The notes below the pieces were generated by a model. The model had not been told where the DNA came from. It worked only from the letters and a program-made list of their open reading frames with translations, and made no database searches. A stretch of 64,000 nucleotides of DNA from positions 1 to 64,000 of the forward strand of contig SRJI02000006.1 of assembly GCA_005473895.2 (NCBI GenBank), written 5' to 3'. Source of the stretch: Carideicomes alvinocaridis (GTDB taxonomy: Bacteria; Pseudomonadota; Alphaproteobacteria; Rhodobacterales; Rhodobacteraceae). A program made the position numbers and the translations under genes. Below, piece by piece: positions 37,158 to 46,252 of this stretch. The number at the start of each line of letters is the position of its first letter. Position 1 is the first letter of the stretch.

Positions 37158-38327
37158 ATGAATTTCGACGAGATCATCGACCGGCGCGGCACCCATTCGG
37201 CGAAATGGGACAAGATGGAGGCGATCTACGGGGTCTCGGCCGAGAACGGCATCCCCATGTGGGTGGCCGACATGGATTTCCGCCCGCCCGATTGCGTGAC
37301 CCGCGCCCTGCGCGACTACGTGGACCAGGGGATCTTCGGCTATTTCGGCGACGACGCGGCCTACCTGGAGGCGATCCGCTGGTGGCATGCCAACCGCCAC
37401 GGCTGGGAGATCGATACCGACTGGCTCTTCACCACCCACGGGCTGGTCAACGGCACAGCCATGTGCGTCGACACCTTCACCAAACCGGGCGACGGCGTGA
37501 TCCTGATGACCCCGGTCTACCACGCCTTCCACCGCATCCTCGAGGCCGCGGACCGGCGGATCGTGCAATGCCCGCTGGCGCTCAACGATGGCCGCTACGA
37601 GATGGATTTTGACGCCTGGGACGCGCAGCTCGACGGCTCGGAGAAGATGCTGGTGCTGTGCTCGCCGCACAATCCCGGCGGCCGGGTCTGGAGCCGGGCC
37701 GAGCTGGAGCAACTGGCGGAGTTCGTCAAACGCCACGACCTGATCCTCGTCTCGGACGAGATCCACAACGACCTGGTCATGCCCGGCCACACGCACACGC
37801 CCATGGCGCTGATCGAGGGGATCGAGGACCGGTTGATCATGATGGCCGCGACCACCAAGACCTTCAACATGGCGGGCTCACACCTTGGCAACGTGATCAT
37901 CCCGGACGAGACGCTGCGCCGTGCCTTCTCCAGGCGCATGATGGCGATGGGCCTCTCGCCCAATGCCTTCGGGCTGCATTCGGCCACCGCCGCCTATTCG
38001 CCCGAGGGCGCGGAATGGGTGGACGCGCTGATGGGGTATCTCGACGGCAACCGGCGGATCCTCGACGAGGCGCTCAACGCGATCCCCGGCGTGCAGTCCA
38101 TGCCGCTCGAGGGCACCTACCTCGCCTGGGTGGATTTCGCCGGCACCGGCATGGACCCGGACGAGCTCAAGCGCCGCATCCAGACCGAGGCCGGCGTGGC
38201 CCCGAACCACGGCCCCGCCTTCGGCACCGGCGGCGAGAGCTTCATGCGGTTCAACTTCGCCACGCCGCGCCCCCGGGTGGAGGAAGCCTGCGAGCGGCTG
38301 ACCCGCGCCTTCGGGGATCTTCAGTGA
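37158..38327 (+). CDS. PatB/MalY-type PLP-dependent C-S lyase/aminotransferase
   Basis: 389 aa, class I/II aminotransferase fold. The N-terminus with the TH..KWD pattern and WVADMDF is typical of the MalY/PatB cystathionine beta-lyase branch. PLP contacts: SPHNPGGRVW, SDEIHNDL and the Schiff-base lysine near residue 234 in ATTKTFNMAG. The C-terminal Arg in FMRFNFATP binds the carboxylate. Likely splits C-S bonds of cystathionine or similar amino acids. The downstream TauE/SafE exporter, 19 bases on, would fit handling of sulfur products. Confidence 0.88.
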   Translation: MNFDEIIDRRGTHSAKWDKMEAIYGVSAENGIPMWVADMDFRPPDCVTRALRDYVDQGIFGYFGDDAAYLEAIRWWHANRHGWEIDTDWLFTTHGLVNGTAMCVDTFTKPGDGVILMTPVYHAFHRILEAADRRIVQCPLALNDGRYEMDFDAWDAQLDGSEKMLVLCSPHNPGGRVWSRAELEQLAEFVKRHDLILVSDEIHNDLVMPGHTHTPMALIEGIEDRLIMMAATTKTFNMAGSHLGNVIIPDETLRRAFSRRMMAMGLSPNAFGLHSATAAYSPEGAEWVDALMGYLDGNRRILDEALNAIPGVQSMPLEGTYLAWVDFAGTGMDPDELKRRIQTEAGVAPNHGPAFGTGGESFMRFNFATPRPRVEEACERLTRAFGDLQ

Positions 38328-38346
38328 GCGTGGACGGACCGGGCGC

Positions 38347-39084
38347 ATGACCCCCGAACACCTGGCCGTCATCGCCATGGCCTTCGCGCTTGGCGGCGTG
38401 CTGAAGGGCGCGACCGGCTTCGGCGCGCCGGTCATCGCGATCCCGCTCATGGCGCTCTATTTCGACATGGGCTTCGCGGTGACGGTCTTTGCCGTGCCGA
38501 ACCTCGTGCCGAATCTTTGGCAAAGCTGGCGCTACCGTCGCGACCGCCTGCCGGTGCGGAACTGGCTGCCGATCTGTGCCGGGGCGGTGGCCGGGATGAT
38601 TCCCGGCACCTTCCTGCTGGTCTCGGCCGACCAGGAACTGCTGTCGGCGATGCTGGGCGGGCTGATCCTGACCTATGTCTGTTTCCGCCTGCTGCGGCCG
38701 ACATGGCGCCTGGGGCTCGGGGCGGCGCGCTGGCTGGGCTTTCCGGTGGGGTTCGGCGGCGGTGTCCTGCAGGGCAGCACCGGCCTTTCGGCGCCGCTGT
38801 CGCTGACCTTTCTCAACGCGCTCGGGCTCGGGCGGCGAACCTTCATCTGCACCATCTCGATGTATTTCGTGTCGCTCGGCCTTTTGCAGATCCCGCTGCT
38901 GATCTGGTGGGGCGAGATGACATGGCCGCGGCTGGGGCTCGGCTTTGCCGCGCTGCTGCCGCTGCTCGCCGCGATGCCGGTCGGCACATGGGTGGCGAAA
39001 TTTTTATCCGAACGGGCCTTCGACCGGCTTATCCTGGTCATCATGGCGGGACTGGGACTCAAGCTTGTGTCGGTTTTGCTGTAG
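38347..39084 (+). CDS. TauE/SafE (TSUP) family membrane exporter
   Basis: 245 aa with about eight hydrophobic segments. Two family repeats begin GGVLKGATGFGAPVIAIP and GGVLQGSTGLSAPLSLTF, the Gly-rich pairs of TSUP transporters. Members export sulfite, sulfoacetate or other organosulfur anions. Close coupling to the C-S lyase-like gene makes a sulfur substrate plausible but unproven. Confidence 0.88.
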   Translation: MTPEHLAVIAMAFALGGVLKGATGFGAPVIAIPLMALYFDMGFAVTVFAVPNLVPNLWQSWRYRRDRLPVRNWLPICAGAVAGMIPGTFLLVSADQELLSAMLGGLILTYVCFRLLRPTWRLGLGAARWLGFPVGFGGGVLQGSTGLSAPLSLTFLNALGLGRRTFICTISMYFVSLGLLQIPLLIWWGEMTWPRLGLGFAALLPLLAAMPVGTWVAKFLSERAFDRLILVIMAGLGLKLVSVLL

Positions 39085-39131
39085 CGTCGGGGAAAGCGGA
39101 ACAGGATCAGGCCAAGGGACGTTAGGCAGCC

Positions 39132-40721
39132 GTGACACAAACCGAAAGCCAGACAATGCCGTTCGAGGCGCCCAGCCAGCCGCTCGAAACTCCCCAGTTC
39201 CTGTTGACCGCCGCCGAGGCCTACCCGGTCCTCGAGCGGGCGTTCCTGAACGCGCGCAAGGAGATCTGGGCCGGCTTCCGCATATTCGACCTCGACACCA
39301 AGCTGCGCTCTGACGAGGGGCGCGCCATCGGGGAGACTTGGTTCGACCTGGTCTGGAACACGCTCGCCCGCGGGGTCGAGATCCACATGTTCGTGACCGA
39401 TTTCGACCCGGTCGCCTGCCCCGAGCTGCACCAGCGCAGCTGGCACACGATGCGCCAGTTCCGGGCCGCCGGCGAGGCGGCGGGCCGGCCGGAGCTGCTG
39501 GATGTCGATATCGCCATGCACCCGGCCCGCACCGGTCTGCTGCCCCGCGCCACCTTCCTGCCGCAGATCGGCAAGAAGCTGGGCGAGGCCTGCGAATGGC
39601 TGAACGGGCTGGACGGTCACGACTGCAGCGAGGCGCTGGAAGAGCTGCCCGGCCTGCGCGACGTGCTCTATCGCGACGAGAACGGCAAGGTCTGTTACCG
39701 GCTGACCCGCCTGCCCATCCTCTACCCCGCCACCCATCACCAGAAGCTTGCCGTCTTCGACCGCGAGACGCTCTATATCGGGGGGCTGGACCTCAACGAA
39801 CGGCGCTACGACACGCCGGAACATCACCGCCCCGGCGAGGACACCTGGCACGACGTGCAGCTTCTCTTGTCCGGCGAGGTGGCCAAGGAGGCCCAGCAGC
39901 ACCTGGAGGAGTTCCGCCAGGTCTGCGCCGGAGAGGCCAAGCCGACGCCGGCCAAGACGCTGATCCGGACACTCTCGTCCCGGCGCAAGCTGACCCTGCC
40001 CTATTTCGGCCCCGTCCCGGTCCTGCGCGAGATCCGTGATGCGCATATCGAGATGGCCGAACGGGCCGAGCGCTTCATCTTCGTGGAGACGCAGTTCTTC
40101 CGCGACCGCCGCTTCGCCCGCCGGCTGGCCCGCATCGGGCGCAACAATCCCGACCTCGAGATGATCATGATCGTTCCGGCCGCGCCCGAAGAGGTGGCGT
40201 TCGAGAATTCCGACGGGCTGGACGCGAAGTATGGCGAGGCGCTGCAGGCGGAGTCGCTCCAGATGATACAGGAGGCCTTCGGCGGCCGGCTGTTCGTCGG
40301 GGCCGCCGCCCAGCCGCGCGCCAACGAGGCGCCTGACGAGAACGGCCGGAACCTGCTTTACGGCGCGCCGCTGGTCTACATCCACTCCAAGGTCACCATC
40401 TTCGACGAACGCGAGGCGATCGTGTCGTCGGCGAACCTCAACGGCCGAAGCCTGGGCTGGGACACCGAGGCCGGGGTGAAGCTCACCCGGCACGAGGACG
40501 TGGCGCGCCTGCGGGAACGGGTGATGCGGCACTGGCTGCCCGACGACGCGGAAGAGCGGTTCTTCGATCCGACCCGCGCCGTCAGCGCCTGGCGCGAGCT
40601 GGCGCTGGAGAACGCCTCGCTCGAGCCGGCGGAGCGCAAGGGCTTCCTGCTGCCCTATGACCGCGAAGTGGCGGAGCGTTTCGGCACCTCCTATCCCGGG
40701 GTGCCCGAAGAGCTCGTGTAA
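39132..40721 (+). CDS. Phospholipase D-family protein
   Basis: 529 aa from GTG 39132; an ATG eight codons later is an alternative. Two HKD motifs: HHQKLAVFD at about residue 202 followed by IGGLDL, and HSKVTIFD at about 417 followed by SSANLNGRS. That is a complete two-half PLD active site. No signal peptide or membrane segment is obvious, so it may be cytoplasmic or peripheral. Reaction could be phosphatidyl transfer, lipid hydrolysis or phosphodiester cleavage. Confidence 0.9.
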   Translation: MTQTESQTMPFEAPSQPLETPQFLLTAAEAYPVLERAFLNARKEIWAGFRIFDLDTKLRSDEGRAIGETWFDLVWNTLARGVEIHMFVTDFDPVACPELHQRSWHTMRQFRAAGEAAGRPELLDVDIAMHPARTGLLPRATFLPQIGKKLGEACEWLNGLDGHDCSEALEELPGLRDVLYRDENGKVCYRLTRLPILYPATHHQKLAVFDRETLYIGGLDLNERRYDTPEHHRPGEDTWHDVQLLLSGEVAKEAQQHLEEFRQVCAGEAKPTPAKTLIRTLSSRRKLTLPYFGPVPVLREIRDAHIEMAERAERFIFVETQFFRDRRFARRLARIGRNNPDLEMIMIVPAAPEEVAFENSDGLDAKYGEALQAESLQMIQEAFGGRLFVGAAAQPRANEAPDENGRNLLYGAPLVYIHSKVTIFDEREAIVSSANLNGRSLGWDTEAGVKLTRHEDVARLRERVMRHWLPDDAEERFFDPTRAVSAWRELALENASLEPAERKGFLLPYDREVAERFGTSYPGVPEELV

Positions 40722-40781
40722 CCTCGGGCGAAGGTTGCGCAGCCGCTCGGACTGCGCCCGACCCGTCATACGTCCTCGATC

Positions 40782-40819
40782 CGCCTGCGCTACGCGTGGG
40801 CGCCTGCGCTAAGCGTGGG
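40782..40819. repeat. 19-bp direct repeat upstream of cobT
   Basis: CGCCTGCGCTACGCGTGGG at 40782-40800 is followed at once by the same 19 bases with one change (A for C at 40811). The pair lies 110 bases before the cobT start, in a 208-base gap that also has a 6-bp GCGCAG/CTGCGC hairpin (40737-40757) after the phospholipase stop. It could be a tandem duplication or a two-site operator. Confidence 0.6.
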
Positions 40820-40929
40820 CCCTGCCGCGGTAGGCCCGTCCCCTGGGGGGAACGCGGGAGGTAAAGACCGCAAGGATCTGCGGCGACTCCCCCATTGTGT
40901 CCGCCCTGTGAGGCGCTACATTGCGGCGC

Positions 40930-42804
40930 ATGAACAAGCCCAGCGACAACCCCGCGGATCCGTTCAAGAAGGCCCTGGCCGAGGCCACCAAGGTCATGGC
41001 CCACGACCCGGATCTGACCGTCTCCTACACCGTCGACCCTTCGGGGCTGACCGGCGATTCCATGCGCCTGCCGCAGATTTCGCGCCGCATGACGAAAGAG
41101 GAGGTGCTGGTCGCGAGGGGCACCGCCGACGCGCTGGCCATGCACCGCCGCTACCACGACGAGGGCGTCAACGCGCGCTACCGGCCGCAGGGCGACATGG
41201 CGCGGGAGATCTACGAGGCGATGGAGGTCGCGCGCTGCGAGGCGATGGGCGCCCGCGACATGCCCGGCACGGCCAAGAACATCGACGCCAAGATCGGCTC
41301 GGACGCGGACCGCCGCGGCTATGCCCAGATCCGCGAGGCGTCGGAGGCGCCCCTGCCCCAGGCCGCGGGCTACCTGGTGCGTCATCTCGCCACCGGGCGC
41401 GACCTGCCCAAGGGCGCCGAGAACGTGATGAACCTCTGGCGCAGCCATATCGAGCAGCAGGCGGGCGAATCCCTGTCCACCCTGCAGGAGCGGCTGGCCG
41501 ACCAGACGGAGTTTGCCAAGTTCACCCGCCGCGTGATCTCGGATCTCGGCTACGGCGACCAGCTGGGCGACGACCCCGACGATGTCGAGGACGAGAGCGA
41601 GGACCAGGCCGAGCAATCCGAGGACCAGGACGAGGATCCCGATTCCTCCGGCCAGGAGGAACAGGAAGACGAGGCCGAGGCGTCCCCCGAGCAGAGCCAG
41701 GAAGAGACGCAGGACGAGTCGCAGGCCCAGGTCTCCATGGACGAGATGGCCGACCAGGAGATGGGCGAAGAGACCGAGATGCCCGAGGGCGAGGCCCCGC
41801 TGGAGCCGCCCACGCCGCAGCCCGTCTCGGACGCCGACCCGAACTACCTGGTCTTCGAATCGAAGTTCGACGAGGAGATCCGCGCTGAAGAGCTTGCCGA
41901 CCCGGTCGAGCTGGAGCGGCTGCGCGCCTATCTCGACCAGCAGCTCGAACCGCTGAAGGGCGCCGTCTCCCGGCTGGCAAACAAGCTGCAGCGCCGCCTT
42001 CAGGCGCAGCAGAACCGGTCCTGGGAATTCGACCGCGAGGAAGGCATCCTCGATGCCGGCCGCCTGGCCCGGGTGGTGGCGAACCCGACGACACCGCTGT
42101 CGTTCAAGGTCGAGAAGGACATGGAATTCCGCGACACCGTGGTGACGCTCCTGCTGGACAATTCCGGCTCCATGCGCGGCCGCCCGATCTCCATCGCGGC
42201 GATCTGCGCAGACGTGCTGGCGCGGACGCTGGAGCGCTGCTCGGTCAAGGTCGAGATCCTGGGCTTCACCACCCGCGCCTGGAAGGGCGGACAATCGCGC
42301 GAGGCCTGGCTCAACGAGGGCCGCCCGCAGCAGCCGGGGCGCCTGAACGACCTGCGCCACATCATCTACAAGGGCGCGGATTCGCCATGGCGGCGGGCGC
42401 GGGCAAACCTTGGCCTGATGATGAAGGAAGGTCTGCTGAAAGAAAACATCGACGGCGAGGCGCTGGAATGGGCGCACCGCCGGATGCAGGGCCGGCCCGA
42501 GGCGCGCAAGATCCTCATGGTGATCTCCGACGGTGCGCCGGTGGACGATTCCACCCTGTCAGTGAACCCGGCCAATTACCTGGAGAAACACCTGCGCGAC
42601 GTGATCGCCATGGTGGAGCGCAAGAAGATGGTGGAGCTTCTGGCCATCGGCATCGGCCACGACGTGACGCGCTACTACGACCGCGCGGTGACCATCACCG
42701 ATGTCGAACAGCTGGCCGGCGCGATGACCGAACAGCTGGCCGCGCTTTTCGACAGCGATCCGCGGGCGCGGGCCCGCATGATGGGGATCAAGAAGGCGAG
42801 CTGA
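40930..42804 (+). CDS. cobT: Aerobic cobaltochelatase subunit CobT
   Basis: 624 aa from ATG 40930. Part of the CobN-CobS-CobT complex that inserts cobalt into hydrogenobyrinic acid a,c-diamide. The N-terminal CobT domain is followed by a long acidic linker (about residues 215-300, runs such as [15 protein letters not shown]) and a C-terminal von Willebrand A domain whose MIDAS motif DNSGSMRG lies near residue 412. The MIDAS and linker link it to the AAA+ partner CobS. In relatives cobS often lies next to cobT; it is not in this window unless very diverged. Convergent with the EVE gene, 3 bases between stops. Confidence 0.95.
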   Translation: MNKPSDNPADPFKKALAEATKVMAHDPDLTVSYTVDPSGLTGDSMRLPQISRRMTKEEVLVARGTADALAMHRRYHDEGVNARYRPQGDMAREIYEAMEVARCEAMGARDMPGTAKNIDAKIGSDADRRGYAQIREASEAPLPQAAGYLVRHLATGRDLPKGAENVMNLWRSHIEQQAGESLSTLQERLADQTEFAKFTRRVISDLGYGDQLGDDPDDVEDESEDQAEQSEDQDEDPDSSGQEEQEDEAEASPEQSQEETQDESQAQVSMDEMADQEMGEETEMPEGEAPLEPPTPQPVSDADPNYLVFESKFDEEIRAEELADPVELERLRAYLDQQLEPLKGAVSRLANKLQRRLQAQQNRSWEFDREEGILDAGRLARVVANPTTPLSFKVEKDMEFRDTVVTLLLDNSGSMRGRPISIAAICADVLARTLERCSVKVEILGFTTRAWKGGQSREAWLNEGRPQQPGRLNDLRHIIYKGADSPWRRARANLGLMMKEGLLKENIDGEALEWAHRRMQGRPEARKILMVISDGAPVDDSTLSVNPANYLEKHLRDVIAMVERKKMVELLAIGIGHDVTRYYDRAVTITDVEQLAGAMTEQLAALFDSDPRARARMMGIKKAS

Positions 42805-42807
42805 GCG

Positions 42808-43236
42808 CTACCAGTCATCGGCCGCCTCCATGGCGCGGGCGATGACCAGGAAATCCCCGCGCGCGATCTCGAACAGGCTGCGGCGAAAGACCAGCCCCCA
42901 GGACCGGCCCTCGGGCACGAAGCCGAGGTCGTGCAGCAGCAGCCGGACCGGAGCCTCGCGCACATTCTCGGCATAGGTCATGTCGCGGCGGAAGGGCTGC
43001 GCGTCCTGCCCATCCGCCTGCCGGACCTCGCCCTCGCCCACCCGGCCGATCGCCACGAAGGCGCTGACCGGGTGGCCGCCCTCCTCCTTGCTGCGGGTCG
43101 CGTAGCAGACCAGCCCGTCGCCGGGAGAGGGCCGGCGCAGCGGCTCCTCGCGCCCGTGGCCCAGCTGGATAAAGCCACCCGCCTCAGCCTGTTTCACGTG
43201 GTCGCGGCAAGCCACGCCGACCCAGTATCGCGTCAT
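42808..43236 (-). CDS. EVE-domain protein (UPF0310 type)
   Basis: 142 aa, a single EVE domain: MTRYWVGVACRDHV, GGFIQLGHGREEPLRR, PGDGLVCYA and the C-terminal WGLVFRRSLFEI match the UPF0310 branch. EVE and YTH domains form a PUA-like fold with a pocket for modified bases; EVE proteins are proposed readers of modified DNA or RNA. No nuclease or methylase partner lies beside it. Cytoplasmic. Divergent from the aminopeptidase gene across 89 bases. Confidence 0.88.
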   Translation of the reverse strand: MTRYWVGVACRDHVKQAEAGGFIQLGHGREEPLRRPSPGDGLVCYATRSKEEGGHPVSAFVAIGRVGEGEVRQADGQDAQPFRRDMTYAENVREAPVRLLLHDLGFVPEGRSWGLVFRRSLFEIARGDFLVIARAMEAADDW

Positions 43237-43325
43237 GCCCGTCCTTCCCGCGCCGGCGTTTCGGCTTGCAACCTGCCGGCGTTCGCTGTTCCCTCCCCGC
43301 CAAATCCGACCGCAGGAGGCGCGCC

Positions 43326-45134
43326 ATGTTCCAGAGCTTCGAGGAAACCGCCGATCCGGGCAAGGGCCCCGACCGGCTGGAGGCGCTGCGGGCGGAGATG
43401 CGCCGCGAAGGGCTGGACGGCTACCTCGTGCCCCGGGCCGACGCGCATCAGGGCGAGTACGTGGCCGAATGCGACGCCCGGCTGGCCTGGCTCACCGGCT
43501 TTACCGGCTCCGCGGGGTTCTGCGCGGCGCTGATGGACCGGGCCGGCGTCTTCGTCGACAGCCGCTACCGGGTGCAGGTCAAGTCCCAGGTGGCCGATGT
43601 CTTCACCCCCGTGGACTGGCCCGAAGTGACGCTCGCCGCCTGGCTGGGCGAGCACATGAACGAGGGCGCGGTGCTGGGCCTCGACCCCTGGCTGCACACG
43701 GTGGACGAGGTCGCGCGGCTGACCGCGGCGCTGGAGCGGCAGAGGATTTCGCTCAAGCCGCTGGACGAGAACCTAGTCGATCGCATCTGGCCCGACCGGC
43801 CGGCGCCGCCGCGCAACCCGGTGACGCCCTTCCCGGCCGAGATCGCGGGGCTCACCGCCGCCGAGAAACGCGCGCTCTGCGCCGAGGATCTGCGCGAGTC
43901 GGGCGAGGATGCGGTGGTGCTGAGCCTGCCGGATTCCATCTGCTGGCTGCTCAACATCCGCGGCACCGACATACCGCGCAACCCGGTGGCGCAGGGCTTT
44001 GCCGTGCTGCAGTCCGACGGGCGCGTGGACCTCTTCATCGATCCCGAGCGGCTGCAGGACGTGGCGCTGGACGAGGCGGTCACCACCCATCCCATCGCCG
44101 GCTTCGCCGCGGCGCTGGCGGGTCTCACCGGCCGGGTGCGGATCGATCCGAAATCCGCGCCCCAGGCGGTGGCCGACCTGCTGCAGGCGGCCGAGATCAG
44201 CCATGGCGACGATCCCTGCCTGATGCCCAAGGCCTGCAAGACCGAGGCCGAGATCGCCGCCACGAGCGAGGCGCATCTGCGCGACGCGGCCGCGATGTGC
44301 GAGTTCCTGGCCTGGCTGGACGCGCAGGAGCCCGCCAGCCTGACCGAGATCGACGTGGTCACCGCGCTGGAGGGCTTCCGCCGGGCGACCAACGCGCTGA
44401 GGGACATCAGCTTCGACACGATCTGCGGTGCCGGCCCGCACGGCGCCATCGTCCATTACCGTGTCACCGAAGGCACCAACCGCGCCCTGCAGGAGGGCGA
44501 ACTGCTGCTGGTGGATTCCGGCGGCCAGTACGAGGACGGCACAACCGATATTACCCGCACCGTCGCGCTTGGCGAGGTGGAGGAGGAGCCGCGCGTCAAC
44601 TTCACCCGCGTGCTGCAGGGCATGATCGCGGTGTCGCGCCTGCGCTGGCCGCGGGGGCTGGCCGGCCGCGAACTGGAATCGGTGGCCCGCCTGCCGCTCT
44701 GGCGCGCGGGGCTCGATTACGGCCACGGGACGGGCCACGGAGTGGGCGTCTATCTCTCGGTCCACGAGGGGCCGGCGCGGCTGTCGCGGACCTCGGACGT
44801 GCCGCTGCGGCCGGGGATGATCCTGTCCAACGAGCCCGGCTTCTACCGCGAAGGCGCCTACGGCATCCGCATCGAGAACCTGCTGGTGGTGCGCGAGGCG
44901 CCTGAGCTGCCGGGGGCCACGGTGAAGGAGATGCTGGATTTCGCCACGCTCACCTGGGTGCCCATCGACCGCCGGCTGATCCTGCCCGGCCTGATGTCAC
45001 GCGAAGAGATCGAGTGGCTGGACCGGTACCATGCCGAGGTGCTGCGGCTGGTGCGGCCGCGACTGGGCAAGCAGACCGCTTTGTGGTTGGATGAGGCCTG
45101 CGCTCCGATCCTGGACAGCGAAAGGGCCGTCTGA
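43326..45134 (+). CDS. Xaa-Pro aminopeptidase (M24B, long form)
   Basis: 602 aa from ATG 43326 with GGAGG 6 bases upstream. Two creatinase N-terminal domains (about 1-320) precede the metallopeptidase domain. The five metal ligands are visible: two Asp in LVDSGGQYEDGTTDITRT, His in GHGTGHGVG, Glu in SNEPGFY and Glu in GIRIENLL. This is the large APP1 type also found in eukaryotes, cutting N-terminal residues before proline. Cytoplasmic; no signal peptide. Confidence 0.93.
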   Translation: MFQSFEETADPGKGPDRLEALRAEMRREGLDGYLVPRADAHQGEYVAECDARLAWLTGFTGSAGFCAALMDRAGVFVDSRYRVQVKSQVADVFTPVDWPEVTLAAWLGEHMNEGAVLGLDPWLHTVDEVARLTAALERQRISLKPLDENLVDRIWPDRPAPPRNPVTPFPAEIAGLTAAEKRALCAEDLRESGEDAVVLSLPDSICWLLNIRGTDIPRNPVAQGFAVLQSDGRVDLFIDPERLQDVALDEAVTTHPIAGFAAALAGLTGRVRIDPKSAPQAVADLLQAAEISHGDDPCLMPKACKTEAEIAATSEAHLRDAAAMCEFLAWLDAQEPASLTEIDVVTALEGFRRATNALRDISFDTICGAGPHGAIVHYRVTEGTNRALQEGELLLVDSGGQYEDGTTDITRTVALGEVEEEPRVNFTRVLQGMIAVSRLRWPRGLAGRELESVARLPLWRAGLDYGHGTGHGVGVYLSVHEGPARLSRTSDVPLRPGMILSNEPGFYREGAYGIRIENLLVVREAPELPGATVKEMLDFATLTWVPIDRRLILPGLMSREEIEWLDRYHAEVLRLVRPRLGKQTALWLDEACAPILDSERAV

Positions 45135-45211
45135 CACGCCAGTGTCACATCCCCCCGCCAGATCCGCGGAGCACCCGTATCTCGACAGGACCGAAACGAA
45201 AGGAGCCGGCG

Positions 45212-45556
45212 ATGGCAAAGACGATCACGATCCGCGAGGCCGACGGAAAATGGACCGTCCGCGCCGGTGGTGCGGTGCTGGGGGAAACGAGCCGCGCGCT
45301 GGAATTGTCGGAAGAGGGCTATCCCCCGGTCATCTACTTCCCGCGCGAGGATATCGCGATGGCCTTTCTCGATCCGTCGGATCACAGGACCCATTGCCCG
45401 TGGAAAGGCGACGCCGCCTATTTCTCGATCGTCGCCCAGAGCCGCCGGATGGAGAATGCCGCCTGGTCCTACGAGGATCCGAAGAAAGAGGTGGCCCGTA
45501 TCGCGGGCCATATCGCCTTTCATTCCGACGACGGCGTGACGGTCGAGCAGATCTGA
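45212..45556 (+). CDS. DUF427 protein
   Basis: 114 aa. DUF427 core: SRALELSEEGYPPVIYFPREDI, then THCPWKGDAAYFSI and AWSYEDP. Small cytoplasmic beta-rich protein of unknown biochemical role. It starts after AAAGGAG. Convergent with the H-NS-like gene; the 65-base gap holds a GC hairpin around CGGGC/GCCCG (about 45575-45590) that may terminate both. Confidence 0.88.
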   Translation: MAKTITIREADGKWTVRAGGAVLGETSRALELSEEGYPPVIYFPREDIAMAFLDPSDHRTHCPWKGDAAYFSIVAQSRRMENAAWSYEDPKKEVARIAGHIAFHSDDGVTVEQI

Positions 45557-45621
45557 TCACGCAATCTCCGGCGGACGGGCCAGGGCCCGCCTGCCGCGAA
45601 TTGCACCGCCCGACGGGCCGG

Positions 45622-45945
45622 TCAGCGGATGAGCATTTCCTCGGGGTCGCGACCGTCGGCCAGCGCCTGCTTGAACCATTCCGGTTGCCGGCCACGGCCC
45701 GTCCAGGTGCGATCGCCATTGTCCGGGTCACGGTATTTCGGCGCGGACAGAGAGCGGCCCTTGGCCTTGCCCTTGCCGCTCGTCAGCTCGGACAGGGTAA
45801 ATCCCATTTCCTTGGCTTTCGCCTCCAGTTCGACCAGAGCTTCCTGCTTCTTGCGGTCCTCGTAGCTCGCGATCAGGGTATCCACCTTCTGGCGCAGCTT
45901 CTTGAGGTCCTTGAGGGACATGTTCTGGAGTTCTGTATCGTTCAT
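45622..45945 (-). CDS. H-NS/HvrA-type histone-like regulator
   Basis: 107 aa from ATG 45945, with AAGGA 11 bases upstream; the longer ORF adds 27 residues from the A/T-rich leader. An N-terminal coiled-coil (residues about 8-48, Lys/Glu/Leu-rich) for oligomerisation is joined to the C-terminal DNA-binding motif TWTGRGRQPEW (80-90), the AT-hook-like H-NS signature. It probably binds curved or A/T-rich DNA and silences genes; in Rhodobacter the HvrA homologue affects photosynthesis and nitrogen genes. Its own upstream region is the most A/T-rich stretch in the window, so autoregulation is plausible. Confidence 0.92.
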   Translation of the reverse strand: MNDTELQNMSLKDLKKLRQKVDTLIASYEDRKKQEALVELEAKAKEMGFTLSELTSGKGKAKGRSLSAPKYRDPDNGDRTWTGRGRQPEWFKQALADGRDPEEMLIR

Positions 45946-46252
45946 CTCAAATCCGTTCCTTGTGAGAGTTGGCTTGGACCGAACGGCCCTGGCATCGAAA
46001 AAATACAATCGGCACTCTCCACCCACGAAATTCCAAATAGATTATCATATCGCAATAATCCAGCCAATCCGTCACGTTGTTGCAATTTGCAACCATTTGG
46101 CGAAACTGCCCAAGACAATGCGGAATAGCTGAAAATTCATCGGTGACACGTGGCGAAACTCTCGCTGCGCGGAAACGATCCCTGCCCGAATGCAGATCGC
46201 ACATTTTCGTGATAATTCCAGAACCTTGGCACCCGGAGAAAGCCGCGGAGCG
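45946..46252. promoter_or_regulatory. A/T-rich leader of the H-NS-like gene with palindrome
   Basis: A 307-base gap with much lower GC than its surroundings. It includes the 15-base inverted repeat GTTGCAATTTGCAAC (46079-46093, odd centre), a possible -10 element read on the minus strand at 46041-46050 (ATATGATAAT), and several A-tracts. This composition suits binding by H-NS itself. No coding frame accepted. Confidence 0.5.

Noticed and set aside
43326-45134. Aminopeptidase and EVE gene as a defence pair
   Set aside because: They are divergent, the peptidase is an ordinary APP1-type enzyme, and no defence function is implied.
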